Counted from the stretch's first letter, positions 9,199 through 18,370 are shown. The stretch is 59,580 bases of DNA from Pseudomonas helleri (GCF_009600315.1 NZ_WIWC01000030.1:1-59580); one strand, 5' to 3'. Notes: generated by a model not told the origin, from the sequence alone. Made by a program: numbers and translations.

Positions 9199-9606
9199 TC
9201 AACCGGGAAAGTTTGCCTTCAAGGCTGCCAGGCCACCTTCGTAGACACCTTTGAACAAGGCGTGGGCCTCTTCATCGCTCACGCCCACCGGCGTAAAGCT
9301 GCCCGACCAGGTGACGCGAGTGCCCTCTCCCTGAGCTTCCACTTTCAAAGTGGCCAGATAATCGGCGACCGGGAACGGCGACTCAACGATGGAATAGCTG
9401 TAGGTTTTGCCCGCGTTGTCGAAGGTTTGCAGGCGCTCGACAATGGCGGCGTCGGCGGTTTTAAGGTGGCGCAAGCGCCCGCCTTCACTGGCTTCGCTGC
9501 TGACAATGAACGGCAGCCAGTCCGGCAGCGAGTTGAAACCACCTACCAATTGCCACACCTGATCGGCCGAAACAGGAATATCGATAAACGCTGATGCAGT
9601 TGCCAT
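9199..9606 (-). CDS. SRPBCC-family protein
   Basis: This 135-residue protein has the START/Bet v1-like pattern: ASAFIDIPVSADQVWQLVGGFNSLPDWLPFI at the N-terminus, and later strands ending in TRVTWSGSFTP with a long C-terminal helix (GLAALKANF). The fold makes a hydrophobic ligand pocket. MxaD-like members of this size are common beside aromatic catabolic genes, but no catalytic residues can be assigned. It is separated by 55 bases from the leftward mhpR gene and could be cotranscribed with it. Its ligand may be a pathway aromatic, which is inference from context only. Confidence 0.85.
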   Translation of the reverse strand: MATASAFIDIPVSADQVWQLVGGFNSLPDWLPFIVSSEASEGGRLRHLKTADAAIVERLQTFDNAGKTYSYSIVESPFPVADYLATLKVEAQGEGTRVTWSGSFTPVGVSDEEAHALFKGVYEGGLAALKANFPG

Positions 9607-9661
9607 GTGATGTGTGCCTCTGGTTGTGAAGATGATGCGACCGGCAGTTTACGCCATGAGG

Positions 9662-10444
9662 TCAGTCACCGATCAACCCCGTTTGAATGTTACCCACCAC
9701 CTCGTGCATGGCCGGGAGGAATCGCCGGGCGGCTTCTTCGACGGGCATGGCTTTAGCGATATACACCAGATTCAGGCAGCCCATGACTCGCGCCTCGTGC
9801 ATCACCGGGATGGCAATGGCGGCGATTTTGCGTTCCTCGCCCCAATGCGCGTTGTTTTCGCCATAGCCTTTGCTGCGCGTGTGTTCGATCAAACGCTCGA
9901 CAAAACGACGGTCCGCCGCCAGCGCCGACTGCCCATCGTCACGGCTGATCATCAGCTCGATCAATTCTTCCCGTTCGGCTTGCGGGCAAAAGGCAAAGTA
10001 AGCACGCCCGGTCGCGGTCATCAGCAACGGCAAACGGCGGCCGACCATCGAACGGTGAAATGACAGACGGCTGAAGCGATGGGTGGTTTCGCGGATCACC
10101 ATTGCGTCGCCGTCCAGGGTACAGAGGTCGGTTGGCCACGCCACTTGTTGCAGTAACTGGCCGAGCAAGGGGGCGCCAATGGCGGATATCCACTGTTCAT
10201 CGCGAAAGCCTTCGCAGAGTTCGCGCACTTTGAGCGTCAGCCGGTAGCTGTCATCGGATTCGCTGCGCCGCACGTACCCTTCAGCCTGCAAGGTTTCCAG
10301 TAATCGACGCACGGTGGTGCGGTGCAGACCGCTCTGTTCGGCCAGTTGCGCCGTACTGGCACCGCCATCGAAACGGTTCAGACCGTTGATCAAGGCCAGC
10401 CCCCGGATCAAGCCACGCACGGCTTTGTATTCGGTTTCGCTCAT
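9662..10444 (-). CDS. mhpR: IclR-family activator of the mhp operon
   Basis: This 260-residue protein has an N-terminal winged HTH (STAQLAEQSGLHRTTVRRLL, about residues 29-48) and a C-terminal IclR effector domain containing the LLMTATGRAYFAF and AIPVMHEARVMGCLNLVY stretches. It is divergent from mhpA, as in E. coli, where MhpR activates the operon with 3-(3-hydroxyphenyl)propionate as inducer. A GTGCAC-N3-GTGCAC palindrome lies in the shared promoter. The ATG at 10444 gives the usual family length. Identity as MhpR rests on sequence pattern, gene order and the operator. Confidence 0.92.
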   Translation of the reverse strand: MSETEYKAVRGLIRGLALINGLNRFDGGASTAQLAEQSGLHRTTVRRLLETLQAEGYVRRSESDDSYRLTLKVRELCEGFRDEQWISAIGAPLLGQLLQQVAWPTDLCTLDGDAMVIRETTHRFSRLSFHRSMVGRRLPLLMTATGRAYFAFCPQAEREELIELMISRDDGQSALAADRRFVERLIEHTRSKGYGENNAHWGEERKIAAIAIPVMHEARVMGCLNLVYIAKAMPVEEAARRFLPAMHEVVGNIQTGLIGD

Positions 10445-10479
10445 GTGTCTTCCATTATTTTTATCGGTAAATCAACGAT

Positions 10480-10494
10480 GTGCACAGAGTGCAC
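10480..10494. promoter_or_regulatory. MhpR-type operator
   Basis: GTGCACAGAGTGCAC is an inverted repeat of GTGCAC around a 3-base centre. It resembles the MhpR box described for the E. coli mhp promoter (GGTGCAC-N-GTGCAC type). It lies between divergent mhpR and mhpA, 36 bases from the mhpR start and about 90 bases from the mhpA start. Confidence 0.75.
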
Positions 10495-10582
10495 CCTAAC
10501 AAGGGTTGTCGTTGTTCACCAGCCTCTGGATTTCCATACTGCGCGCAACAAGAAATCCAAAAAGCGCTGTACGGAGATACCC

Positions 10583-12241
10583 ATGAGTACTGCCCACCTG
10601 TCTTGCCCTGTGGAGCTGTCCACTGATGTCGCCATTGTTGGCGCCGGCCCTGTCGGACTGATGATCGCCAACTACCTGGGCCAATGTGGTGTGAACGTCA
10701 CCTTGGTAGAAAAGCTCGACAGCCTGATCGACTACCCCCGCGCCATCGGTCTGGACGACGAAAGCCTGCGCACGTTTCAGGCCGTCGGCCTGGCCGAAAA
10801 CGTGTTGCCGCATACCACTCCGTGGCATGCCATGCGTTTTATGACGCCCAAGGGTCGCTGCTTTGCCGATATTCAGCCCAAGACCGACGAATTTGGCTGG
10901 TCGCGCCGTAATGCCTTCATCCAGCCGTTGGCCGATCGAGTGCTGTTTGAGGGGCTGGCCCGGTTTGACACCGTCAAGGTGCTGTTCAGTCGCGAACTCG
11001 AAGGCTTTGAGCAAAGCGACAGCGGTGTGCAACTGACGCTCAAGGGCGCGGACGGTCGCCGTGAATGCTTGAAGGCCCAGTACCTGATTGGTTGCGACGG
11101 CGGCAACAGTCTGGTGCGCCGCAGCCTCAACATCAGCTTCGAAGGCAAGACTGCGCCCAACCAGTGGATTGTGGTGGACATTGCCAATGACCCGTTGAGC
11201 ACACCGCATGTGTACCTGTGCTGCGACCCGGTGCGCCCGTATGTGTCCGCCGCCCTGCCCCACGGCGTGCGCCGCTTCGAATTTATGGTGATGCCCGGCG
11301 AGACGGAGGCCGAACTGAGCCAGCCCGAAAACCTGCGCAAGCTGCTGGCCAAAGTGCTGCCAGACCCGGACCGCATCGAGTTGATCCGCAGCCGTGTCTA
11401 CACCCACAACGCACGCCTTGCGGGCCGCTTCCGCGAAGGTCGGGTGCTGCTGGCCGGTGATGCCGCGCACATCATGCCGGTGTGGCAGGGTCAGGGTTAT
11501 AACAGCGGCATGCGCGACGCCTCCAATCTGGCCTGGAAACTCTCGCGGGTGATCAAAGGGCTGGCCCACGACCGCTTGCTGGACAGTTATGAACTGGAAC
11601 GCCGTGACCACGCCAAGGCAATGATCGACTTGTCGGTACTGGCCGGCCATGTGTTGGCGCCGCCCAAGCGCTGGCAAGGCACCTTGCGTGATGGCGTGTC
11701 ATGGCTGCTCAACTACGTGCCGCCGATCAAACGCTACTTCGTTGAAATGCGCTTCAAGCCGATGCCGCAATACACCCGTGGGGCCTTGATCGTGCCCAGC
11801 GAAAAAGGCTCGCCGGTGGGCAAAATGTTTATTCAGCCACAGGTGCTTACCGACGCCGGTATCACGGTGCTGCTCGATGAGGTGATCGGTGAGAACTTTG
11901 CGATTATCGGCTGGGGCTGCGACCCGACATGGGGCTTGAGCGCCGCGCAGATGGCCCACTGGCAAGCGCTGGGAACGCGCTTTATTCAAGTGCTGCCGGA
12001 TGTTCAGCTAAAAGCGCCGAGCGACGCCCATCACGAGGTGGTGCGTGTGGGTGACAGCAGTGGCCGCTTGCGGGAATGGTTCGCGCGCGGTTCTTCGTCT
12101 ATCGCCCTGCTGCGTCCTGACCGTTTTCTGGCCGGGCTGGCTACACCGCAAACCCTGGGCAGCGTCTGCGATGAGTTGGCGCTGGCACTCAGCGCCCAGC
12201 AGCTTGTCAGCCTGACCCCTGTCGTCAGCAAGGTGGCCTGA
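10583..12241 (+). CDS. mhpA: 3-(3-hydroxyphenyl)propionate hydroxylase
   Basis: This 552-residue class A flavin monooxygenase hydroxylates 3-HPP (and 3-hydroxycinnamate) to the 2,3-dihydroxy product using NADH and O2. FAD motifs are VAIVGAGPVGLM (near residue 16), the DG motif LIGCDGGNSLVRR (near 172) and RVLLAGDAAHIMPVWQGQG (near 288). The ATG at 10583 follows GGAGA and matches the E. coli MhpA length (about 554). The frame extends upstream to 10322, but that part overlaps mhpR and the promoter. The stop is one base before the mhpB ATG, so translation is likely coupled. Confidence 0.96.
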   Translation: MSTAHLSCPVELSTDVAIVGAGPVGLMIANYLGQCGVNVTLVEKLDSLIDYPRAIGLDDESLRTFQAVGLAENVLPHTTPWHAMRFMTPKGRCFADIQPKTDEFGWSRRNAFIQPLADRVLFEGLARFDTVKVLFSRELEGFEQSDSGVQLTLKGADGRRECLKAQYLIGCDGGNSLVRRSLNISFEGKTAPNQWIVVDIANDPLSTPHVYLCCDPVRPYVSAALPHGVRRFEFMVMPGETEAELSQPENLRKLLAKVLPDPDRIELIRSRVYTHNARLAGRFREGRVLLAGDAAHIMPVWQGQGYNSGMRDASNLAWKLSRVIKGLAHDRLLDSYELERRDHAKAMIDLSVLAGHVLAPPKRWQGTLRDGVSWLLNYVPPIKRYFVEMRFKPMPQYTRGALIVPSEKGSPVGKMFIQPQVLTDAGITVLLDEVIGENFAIIGWGCDPTWGLSAAQMAHWQALGTRFIQVLPDVQLKAPSDAHHEVVRVGDSSGRLREWFARGSSSIALLRPDRFLAGLATPQTLGSVCDELALALSAQQLVSLTPVVSKVA

Positions 12242-12242
12242 G

Positions 12243-13196
12243 ATGAGCGCATATTTGCACTGCATGTCGCACACCCCGCTGGTGGGCTTCGTGGACCCGG
12301 CCCCTGAGGTACTGGCTGAAGTAGACGCCATGATCGATGAGGCCCGCGAGCGTATCGCCCGCTTTGATCCGCAACTGATCGTGCTGTTCGGCCCGGATCA
12401 CTACAACGGTTTTTTTTACGACGTGATGCCGCCGTTTTGCATGGGCATGGCCGCCGAGGCCATCGGTGATTTCGACACCGCCGCCGGGCCGCTGGACGTG
12501 CCTAAAGCGCTGGCCGAAGGCTGCGCACAGGCGGTCATGGACGCGGGTATTGATACCGCCGTGTCCTACCGCATGCAGGTCGATCACGCCTTTGCGCAAC
12601 CGCTGGAGTTGCTGCTGGGCGGGTTGAGCCGGTGCCCGGTGATTCCGGTGTTTATCAACTCGGTGGCAGTGCCGCTGCCGGGTTTCAAACGCGCGCGATT
12701 GCTCGGTGAAGCCATTGGCCAATGGGCCAAATCGCTGAACCTGCGCGTGCTGTTTCTGGCCTCCGGCGGCCTGTCCCATCAGCCCCCCGTGCCGGAGTTG
12801 GCCAAGGTCGATGCGCGTATGGCCGACCGCTTGATGGGCAGCGGTCGCCAGTTGCCCGCCGATGAACGTCAGGCGCGCCAGCAACGGGTGATTCAGGCAG
12901 CACGCCACTTTGTTGAAGACCAGAACAGCTTGCACCCGCTGAACCCGGTCTGGGATCAGCACTTTCTCGACACTCTGGAACAGGGCCGGTTGAGCGACTT
13001 CGACGGTTTGGGCAATGACGAACTGTCAGCGCTGGCCGGTAAGTCGACCCACGAAGTGAAGACCTGGGTGGCCGCCTTCGCCGCCCTGTCAGCCTTCGGC
13101 CCTTACCAGAGCGAAGGCCGTTATTACCGCCCGATTCCCGAGTGGATCGCAGGCTTCGGCGCGTTAGGTGCCAAGCCGCTGCACACCTCCCTTTGA
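12243..13196 (+). CDS. mhpB: 2,3-dihydroxyphenylpropionate 1,2-dioxygenase
   Basis: This 317-residue class III (LigB-type) extradiol dioxygenase cleaves the catechol ring next to the side chain. Visible family features are the N-terminal CMSHTPLVGF, the IVLFGPDHYNGFFYD segment with the conserved active-site His, the VDHAFAQPLELL segment, and LFLASGGLSHQPPVPE with the second His. The length matches E. coli MhpB (314). It starts directly after mhpA and is followed 17 bases later by mhpC. Confidence 0.95.
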   Translation: MSAYLHCMSHTPLVGFVDPAPEVLAEVDAMIDEARERIARFDPQLIVLFGPDHYNGFFYDVMPPFCMGMAAEAIGDFDTAAGPLDVPKALAEGCAQAVMDAGIDTAVSYRMQVDHAFAQPLELLLGGLSRCPVIPVFINSVAVPLPGFKRARLLGEAIGQWAKSLNLRVLFLASGGLSHQPPVPELAKVDARMADRLMGSGRQLPADERQARQQRVIQAARHFVEDQNSLHPLNPVWDQHFLDTLEQGRLSDFDGLGNDELSALAGKSTHEVKTWVAAFAALSAFGPYQSEGRYYRPIPEWIAGFGALGAKPLHTSL

Positions 13197-13213
13197 ATTC
13201 AAGGAATACTGCC

Positions 13214-14077
13214 ATGACTGCCACTGCATTCACAGAAGCGTCCACCAGCCGGTTTGCCCGTATCAAAGAGGGCGATCTGGATCTGCAACTGCACTACAAC
13301 GATGTCGGCCAAGGTAAAGAAACCGTGGTCATGCTCCACGGTTCTGGCCCCGGCGCCAGCGGCTGGGCCAACTTCAACCGCAATATCGAGCCGTTGGTCA
13401 ACGCCGGTTACCGGGTGATCCTGCTCGACTGCCCCGGCTGGAGCAAAAGCGACCCGGTGGTCAGTCAGGGCTCGCGCTCCAACCTCAATGCCACCGCGCT
13501 CAAGGGGTTGCTGAACGTGCTGGATCTGGACCGGGTGCATATCATTGGCAACTCGATGGGCGCCCACAGCACCGTGGCCTTCGCCCTGGAAAACCCAGAG
13601 CGCATCGGCAAGCTGATCCTGATGGGCGGCGGCACCGGCAGCCCCAGTGCGTTTGTGCCGCAACCCACTGAAGGCATCAAATTGATCGGTGCGCTGTACC
13701 GCGACCCGACCATCGACAACCTGAAAAAAATGATGAGCGTCTTCGTGTTCGACGCCAGCAGCTTGACCGAAGAGCTGTTTCAAACCCGCCTGGACAACAT
13801 CCTGTCGCGCCGCGATCACCTGGAAAACTTCGTTAAAAGCAGCACCCTCAACCCCAAGCAATTCCCCGACTTTAGCCATCGCCTGCACGAAATCAGCGCC
13901 GAGACCTTGGTGGTGTGGGGCCGTGAAGACCGCTTCGTGCCGATGGACACCGGCCTGCGTCTGCTGGCTGGCCTGCCCAAAGCTCAGTTGCACGTTTTCA
14001 ACCGCTGCGGGCACTGGGCGCAGTGGGAACACGCCGATGCGTTCAACCGCATGGTGCTGGACTTCCTCACCCATTGA
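13214..14077 (+). CDS. mhpC: 2-hydroxy-6-oxonona-2,4-dienedioate hydrolase
   Basis: This 287-residue alpha/beta hydrolase cleaves the C-C bond of the meta-cleavage product, giving succinate (or fumarate) and 2-hydroxypenta-2,4-dienoate. The oxyanion region is LHGSGPGASGW (near residue 42), the nucleophile elbow GNSMGAHS (Ser near 114), the acid WGREDRFVP (Asp near 238) and the catalytic His in CGHWAQWEH (near 266). The ATG at 13214 follows AAGGAA. The longer frame from 13142 overlaps mhpB and is not needed. Confidence 0.95.
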   Translation: MTATAFTEASTSRFARIKEGDLDLQLHYNDVGQGKETVVMLHGSGPGASGWANFNRNIEPLVNAGYRVILLDCPGWSKSDPVVSQGSRSNLNATALKGLLNVLDLDRVHIIGNSMGAHSTVAFALENPERIGKLILMGGGTGSPSAFVPQPTEGIKLIGALYRDPTIDNLKKMMSVFVFDASSLTEELFQTRLDNILSRRDHLENFVKSSTLNPKQFPDFSHRLHEISAETLVVWGREDRFVPMDTGLRLLAGLPKAQLHVFNRCGHWAQWEHADAFNRMVLDFLTH

Positions 14078-14091
14078 TCACTGAGACCCTT

Positions 14092-14880
14092 ATGACTTTG
14101 ACTTCGCAAACCTTGGCGCAACTGGCCGCCGACCTGCGTCACGCTGAAACCAGCGGTGAAGCCATCGAGCCGCTGCGCGAGCAGATCGGTGAAGACAACG
14201 CCGACGCTGCGTACGCCATTCAACAGCTCAACGTCGCCCACGGCGTGGCCAATGGTCGCCGTGTGGTCGGCCGCAAAATCGGCCTGACCAATCCCAAGGT
14301 GCAAGCGCAACTGGGCGTCGACCAGCCGGACTTCGGCACCCTGTTTGCCGACATGTGTTACGGCGACAACCAGACCGTGCCGCTGGAACGCGTGCTGCAG
14401 CCCAAAATCGAGGCAGAAATCGCCTTGATCCTGCAACACGATCTGCCGCACCCCGACACCACTTTTGACGAAGTCATGAGCGCCACGGGTTGGGTGGTGC
14501 CTGCACTGGAAATCGTCGGCAGCCGGGTGCAGCAATGGAATATCCGTTTCGTCGACACCGTGGCCGATAACGCGTCCAGCGGCTGCTATGTGCTGGGCGG
14601 TCCGGCCCAGCGCATTGACGGACTGGACTTGCGCGCCGCCGCCATGCGCATGACCCGCAACGGCGAAGAAGTGTCCACCGGCAGCGGCGCGCAATGCCTG
14701 GGCCATCCGCTCAATGCTGCGGTGTGGTTGGCCCGCACCATGGCGCGGCTGGGTACTGCGCTCAAAGCCGGCGACATCATTTTGACCGGCGCCCTCGGGC
14801 CGATGGTGGCCGTGGCCGCCGGGGACCGTTTTGAAGCGCACATCGAAGGCATTGGCCAGGTTGGCGTGGATTTCTCGTAA
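14092..14880 (+). CDS. mhpD: 2-keto-4-pentenoate hydratase
   Basis: This 262-residue FAH-fold hydratase converts 2-hydroxypenta-2,4-dienoate to 4-hydroxy-2-oxovalerate. Signature stretches are RRVVGRKIGLTNPKVQAQLG (near residue 62), PKIEAEIALIL (near 103, metal ligands) and GDIILTGALGPMVAV near the C-terminus. It begins 14 bases after mhpC; the upstream extension of the frame overlaps mhpC. The length agrees with E. coli MhpD (269). Confidence 0.95.
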   Translation: MTLTSQTLAQLAADLRHAETSGEAIEPLREQIGEDNADAAYAIQQLNVAHGVANGRRVVGRKIGLTNPKVQAQLGVDQPDFGTLFADMCYGDNQTVPLERVLQPKIEAEIALILQHDLPHPDTTFDEVMSATGWVVPALEIVGSRVQQWNIRFVDTVADNASSGCYVLGGPAQRIDGLDLRAAAMRMTRNGEEVSTGSGAQCLGHPLNAAVWLARTMARLGTALKAGDIILTGALGPMVAVAAGDRFEAHIEGIGQVGVDFS

Positions 14881-14931
14881 GACAGGCACCGCCGGGCAAC
14901 CGGCATCCTGCGTGCACTTGAGGCAACAACC

Positions 14932-15870
14932 ATGAATAAGAAACTAAAAGTCGCCATCATCGGTTCTGGCAATATCGGCACCGATTTGATGATCAAGATT
15001 CTGCGCCACGGCAAACACCTGGAAATGGCCGTGATGGTCGGCATCGACCCGGCATCCGACGGTCTGGCCCGCGCCGAGCGCATGGGCGTGGCCATCACTC
15101 ATGAAGGCGTCGAAGGCCTTACCCGGATGGACGTGTTCAAAGACATCGACTTTGTCTTCGATGCCACCTCAGCCGGTGCCCACGTCAAGAACGACGCCTT
15201 TTTGCGCGGGGTCAAACCGGGTATCCGCCTGATCGACCTGACGCCTGCGGCCATTGGCCCGTACTGCGTGCCGGTGGTCAATCTGGAACAGAACCTCAAC
15301 CAGCTCAACGTCAACATGGTCACCTGTGGCGGGCAAGCAACCATCCCGATGGTGGCGGCCGTGTCCCGTGTGGCCAAGGTTCACTACGCCGAAATCGTCG
15401 CTTCGATTGCCAGCAAATCCGCTGGCCCCGGCACCCGCGCCAATATTGACGAATTCACCGAAACCACCTCCAAGGCCATCGAAGTGATCGGCGGCGCGAC
15501 CAAGGGCAAGGCGATCATCGTGATGAACCCGGCCGAGCCGCCGCTGATGATGCGCGACACGGTGTTTGTGCTGTCCGAGGCTGCGGATCAGGGTTTGGTT
15601 GAAGCCTCCATTGTCGAAATGGCAGCCGCCGTGCAGGCGTATGTGCCGGGCTACCGACTCAAACAAAAGGTTCAGTTCGACGTCATCCCTGAAAACGCGC
15701 CCTTGAACATTCCCGGTCTGGGCCGGTTTTCCGGCCTCAAGACCTCGGTGTTTCTCGAAGTCGAAGGGGCTGCCCATTACCTGCCCGCGTACGCTGGCAA
15801 TCTCGACATCATGACCTCCGCTGCCTTGGCCACCGCCGAGCGCATGGCGTTGTCGATGCTTAACGCTTGA
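14932..15870 (+). CDS. mhpF: Acetaldehyde dehydrogenase (acylating)
   Basis: This 312-residue enzyme converts acetaldehyde, CoA and NAD+ to acetyl-CoA. It has an N-terminal Rossmann motif (IIGSGNIGTDLM, near residue 10) and the catalytic cysteine in NMVTCGGQATIP (near 132). These enzymes form a channelled complex with the aldolase, and mhpE follows directly 10 bases downstream. The DFE order is the same as in E. coli. Confidence 0.96.
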   Translation: MNKKLKVAIIGSGNIGTDLMIKILRHGKHLEMAVMVGIDPASDGLARAERMGVAITHEGVEGLTRMDVFKDIDFVFDATSAGAHVKNDAFLRGVKPGIRLIDLTPAAIGPYCVPVVNLEQNLNQLNVNMVTCGGQATIPMVAAVSRVAKVHYAEIVASIASKSAGPGTRANIDEFTETTSKAIEVIGGATKGKAIIVMNPAEPPLMMRDTVFVLSEAADQGLVEASIVEMAAAVQAYVPGYRLKQKVQFDVIPENAPLNIPGLGRFSGLKTSVFLEVEGAAHYLPAYAGNLDIMTSAALATAERMALSMLNA

Positions 15871-15880
15871 GGAGATGATC

Positions 15881-16891
15881 ATGAACGGTAAAAAAATCTA
15901 CATCAGCGACGTGACCCTGCGCGACGGCAGCCACGCGGTGCGCCATCAGTACTCGTTGCAGAACGTGCAGGACATCGCCCGCGCGCTGGACAAGGCCCGC
16001 GTCGACGCCATCGAAGTGGCTCACGGCGACGGCCTGCAAGGTTCCAGCTTCAACTACGGTTTTGCCTCGCACACTGATCTGGAATGGATCGAAGCGGCGG
16101 CGGACGTCATCACCCACGCCAAAATCACCACCTTGCTGCTGCCCGGCATCGGCACGGTGCACGACCTCAAGGCTGCGTATAACGCCGGGGCACGAGTGGT
16201 GCGTATCGCCACCCACTGCACCGAAGCCGACGTGTCGAAACAACACATCGAATACGCCCGCGAGCTGGGCATGGACACCGTCGGTTTTCTGATGATGAGC
16301 CACATGATTCCGGCCGAGCAATTGGCCGCGCAGGCCAAGCTGATGGAAAGCTACGGCGCCACCTGCGTGTACATGGCCGACTCGGGCGGGGCGATGAACA
16401 TGCAGGATGTTCGTGATCGCTTCAGGGCGTTCAAAGCGGTGCTCAAACCGGACACTGAAACCGGCATGCACGCGCACCACAACCTGTCGCTGGGCGTGGC
16501 CAACTCGATCACGGCGGTGGAGGAAGGCTGTGACCGGATTGACGCCAGCCTCGCGGGCATGGGCGCAGGCGCAGGCAATGCGCCGCTGGAAGTGTTTATC
16601 GCCGCAGCCGAGCGTCTGGGCTGGAACCACGGCACTGACCTGTACACCTTGATGGATGCGGCGGATGACATCGTGCGGCCGTTGCAGGACCGACCGGTGC
16701 GGGTCGACCGCGAAACCTTGGCGCTGGGCTATGCGGGTGTGTATTCGAGCTTCTTGCGCCACGCCGAAATCGCCGCGCAGAAATACGGTTTGAAGACCCT
16801 CGACATTCTGGTCGAGCTGGGCAAACGGCGCATGGTCGGCGGTCAGGAAGACATGATCGTCGATGTCGCGCTGGATTTGCTTAAACGCTGA
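15881..16891 (+). CDS. mhpE: 4-hydroxy-2-oxovalerate aldolase
   Basis: This 336-residue DRE-TIM metallolyase splits 4-hydroxy-2-oxovalerate into pyruvate and acetaldehyde. Motifs are ISDVTLRDGSHAVRHQ (near residue 6, catalytic Arg and metal Asp) and GMHAHHNLSLGVANS (metal His pair, near 198-202). The ATG at 15881 is preferred over the in-frame ATG at 15875, because the GGAG at 15871-15874 abuts the latter but has proper spacing to the former. A REPIN begins 17 bases after the stop. Confidence 0.95.
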   Translation: MNGKKIYISDVTLRDGSHAVRHQYSLQNVQDIARALDKARVDAIEVAHGDGLQGSSFNYGFASHTDLEWIEAAADVITHAKITTLLLPGIGTVHDLKAAYNAGARVVRIATHCTEADVSKQHIEYARELGMDTVGFLMMSHMIPAEQLAAQAKLMESYGATCVYMADSGGAMNMQDVRDRFRAFKAVLKPDTETGMHAHHNLSLGVANSITAVEEGCDRIDASLAGMGAGAGNAPLEVFIAAAERLGWNHGTDLYTLMDAADDIVRPLQDRPVRVDRETLALGYAGVYSSFLRHAEIAAQKYGLKTLDILVELGKRRMVGGQEDMIVDVALDLLKR

Positions 16892-16907
16892 ATCAAACAC
16901 CCCCACC

Positions 16908-17042
16908 CCGTAGCAGCTGCCGAAGGCGGCGTCCGGCGACGCAGTCGTCGTGAATCCAGCTAACGCGTTTTGCCTGAAGCACCGCGTTTTCAGGATTTAC
17001 GATCGCTTCGCAATCGGACGCAGCCTTCGGCAGCTGCTACGG
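16908..17042. repeat. REPIN inside the mhp operon
   Basis: The arms are CCGTAGCAGCTGCCGAAGG and CCTTCGGCAGCTGCTACGG, with inner arms around GGCGACGCAGTCGTCG and a core including ACGCGTTTTGCCTGAAGC. It lies between mhpE and mhpT, which are otherwise adjacent and codirectional. Its core shares long stretches with the element at 20084-20216 in opposite orientation. Confidence 0.88.
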
Positions 17043-17073
17043 GCGTACTACAACAATAAAACGGGTACAGCCC

Positions 17074-18366
17074 ATGACATCGCTCAACGTCAGCACCGCC
17101 TTGCCGGTGGTGCGCACTATCGCTTTGTGTTTTCTCGTGGCCATGATGGAAGGCCTCGATCTACAAGCCGCCGGGATCGCGGCCCAAGGCATGGCCGCCG
17201 CTTTTGAACTGGATAAAGTACAGATGAGCTGGGTGTTCAGCGCCGGGATCTTTGGCCTGCTGCCCGGCGCGTTCGCGGGTGGCTGGCTGGCTGATCGCAT
17301 CGGCCGCAAACGCGTGCTCATGGCGTCCGTGGCCCTGTTCGGGGTGTTCTCACTGGCCACGGCGCTGGCCTGGGATTTCAATAGCCTGTTGATCGCCCGG
17401 TGCCTGACCGGGGTAGGCCTGGGCGCCGCCCTGCCCAACCTGATTGCGCTGACCAGTGAAGTCGCCGGACCGCGCTTGCGCGGTATGGCGGTCAGCCTGA
17501 TGTACTGCGGCGTGCCGCTGGGCGCCGGGTTGGCCGCGATCATCGGCATCGCCGACCTGGGCGGCAGCTGGCAGAGCGTGTTTTACGTGGGCGGTATCGT
17601 GCCGCTGTTAATCGTACCGTTGCTGGCACTGTACTTGCCCGAGTCGCTGGCACTTCAAAATGCTCAAGGGGCTTGCCCGCCCGGCGTGGTTCAGGGTTTG
17701 TTCCGCGAAGGCGCCGCGCTGCCCACGCTACTGATCTGGGTCAGCTATTTTTTCACCCTGATGGTGGTGTACATCCTGATCAACTGGCTGCCGAGCCTGG
17801 TCATCGGTCAGGGCTTTAGCGGGCGTCAGGCCAGTTGGGTGATGCTCGCCCTGCAACTGGGCGCCGCCGTCGGCACGCTGTTTCTGGGCTGGGCGATGGA
17901 TCGCCTGCCCGCTTGGGCACTGTCGGCGTTGATCTACCTGGGCATTCTGCTGTCACTCACCGCGCTGGGAATGGCCAAAGACTTGCAAAGCATGCTGCTG
18001 GCAGGCTTTGTCGCCGGTTTTTTTGCCACCGGAGGCCAGTGCGTGCTGTATGCGCTGGCGCCGCACTTCTATCGCCCGTCCGTGCGCGCCACAGGTGTGG
18101 GCAGCGCGGTGGCCATCGGCAGGCTTGGCGCCATGAGCGGCCCCTTGGTGGCCGGTAAAATGCTTGCACTGGGCACCGGCACCGCTGGCGTCATGCTGGC
18201 GTCTGCACCGGGCATCGTCATCGCCGCCGTGGCGATGTTTTACCTGTCGGTGCGGCGTAACAGCACCGCCGCTGACCATTTAAAACAGCAGAAAGGGGCC
18301 AATGGGCTGGCTCAGCAGGCCGAAGTTTCGCTAAGCTCTGCCACCCCCATCAGCCACCAGCGGTAA
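17074..18366 (+). CDS. mhpT: 3-(3-hydroxyphenyl)propionate transporter (MFS)
   Basis: This 430-residue major-facilitator protein of the aromatic acid:H+ symporter family has twelve membrane segments. It shows the loop 2-3 signature GGWLADRIGRKRVLM (near residue 69) and an acidic residue in TM1 (MMEGLDLQAAG, where the family usually has DGxD). Its position after mhpE matches E. coli mhpT. It starts only 32 bases beyond the REPIN and has a weak ribosome-binding site, so translation may depend on the incoming mhp transcript. The C-terminal tail of about 40 residues is polar and longer than in E. coli. Confidence 0.88.
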   Translation: MTSLNVSTALPVVRTIALCFLVAMMEGLDLQAAGIAAQGMAAAFELDKVQMSWVFSAGIFGLLPGAFAGGWLADRIGRKRVLMASVALFGVFSLATALAWDFNSLLIARCLTGVGLGAALPNLIALTSEVAGPRLRGMAVSLMYCGVPLGAGLAAIIGIADLGGSWQSVFYVGGIVPLLIVPLLALYLPESLALQNAQGACPPGVVQGLFREGAALPTLLIWVSYFFTLMVVYILINWLPSLVIGQGFSGRQASWVMLALQLGAAVGTLFLGWAMDRLPAWALSALIYLGILLSLTALGMAKDLQSMLLAGFVAGFFATGGQCVLYALAPHFYRPSVRATGVGSAVAIGRLGAMSGPLVAGKMLALGTGTAGVMLASAPGIVIAAVAMFYLSVRRNSTAADHLKQQKGANGLAQQAEVSLSSATPISHQR

Positions 18367-18370
18367 GCGC

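Noticed and set aside
10496..11677. 393-codon leftward frame opposite mhpA
   Set aside because: A long open frame is expected opposite a GC-rich gene; the His/Gln/Val-rich translation is typical of antisense shadows and the sense gene is unambiguous.
15860..16906. 348-codon leftward frame opposite mhpE
   Set aside because: Covers the aldolase exactly in antisense and shows no domain.
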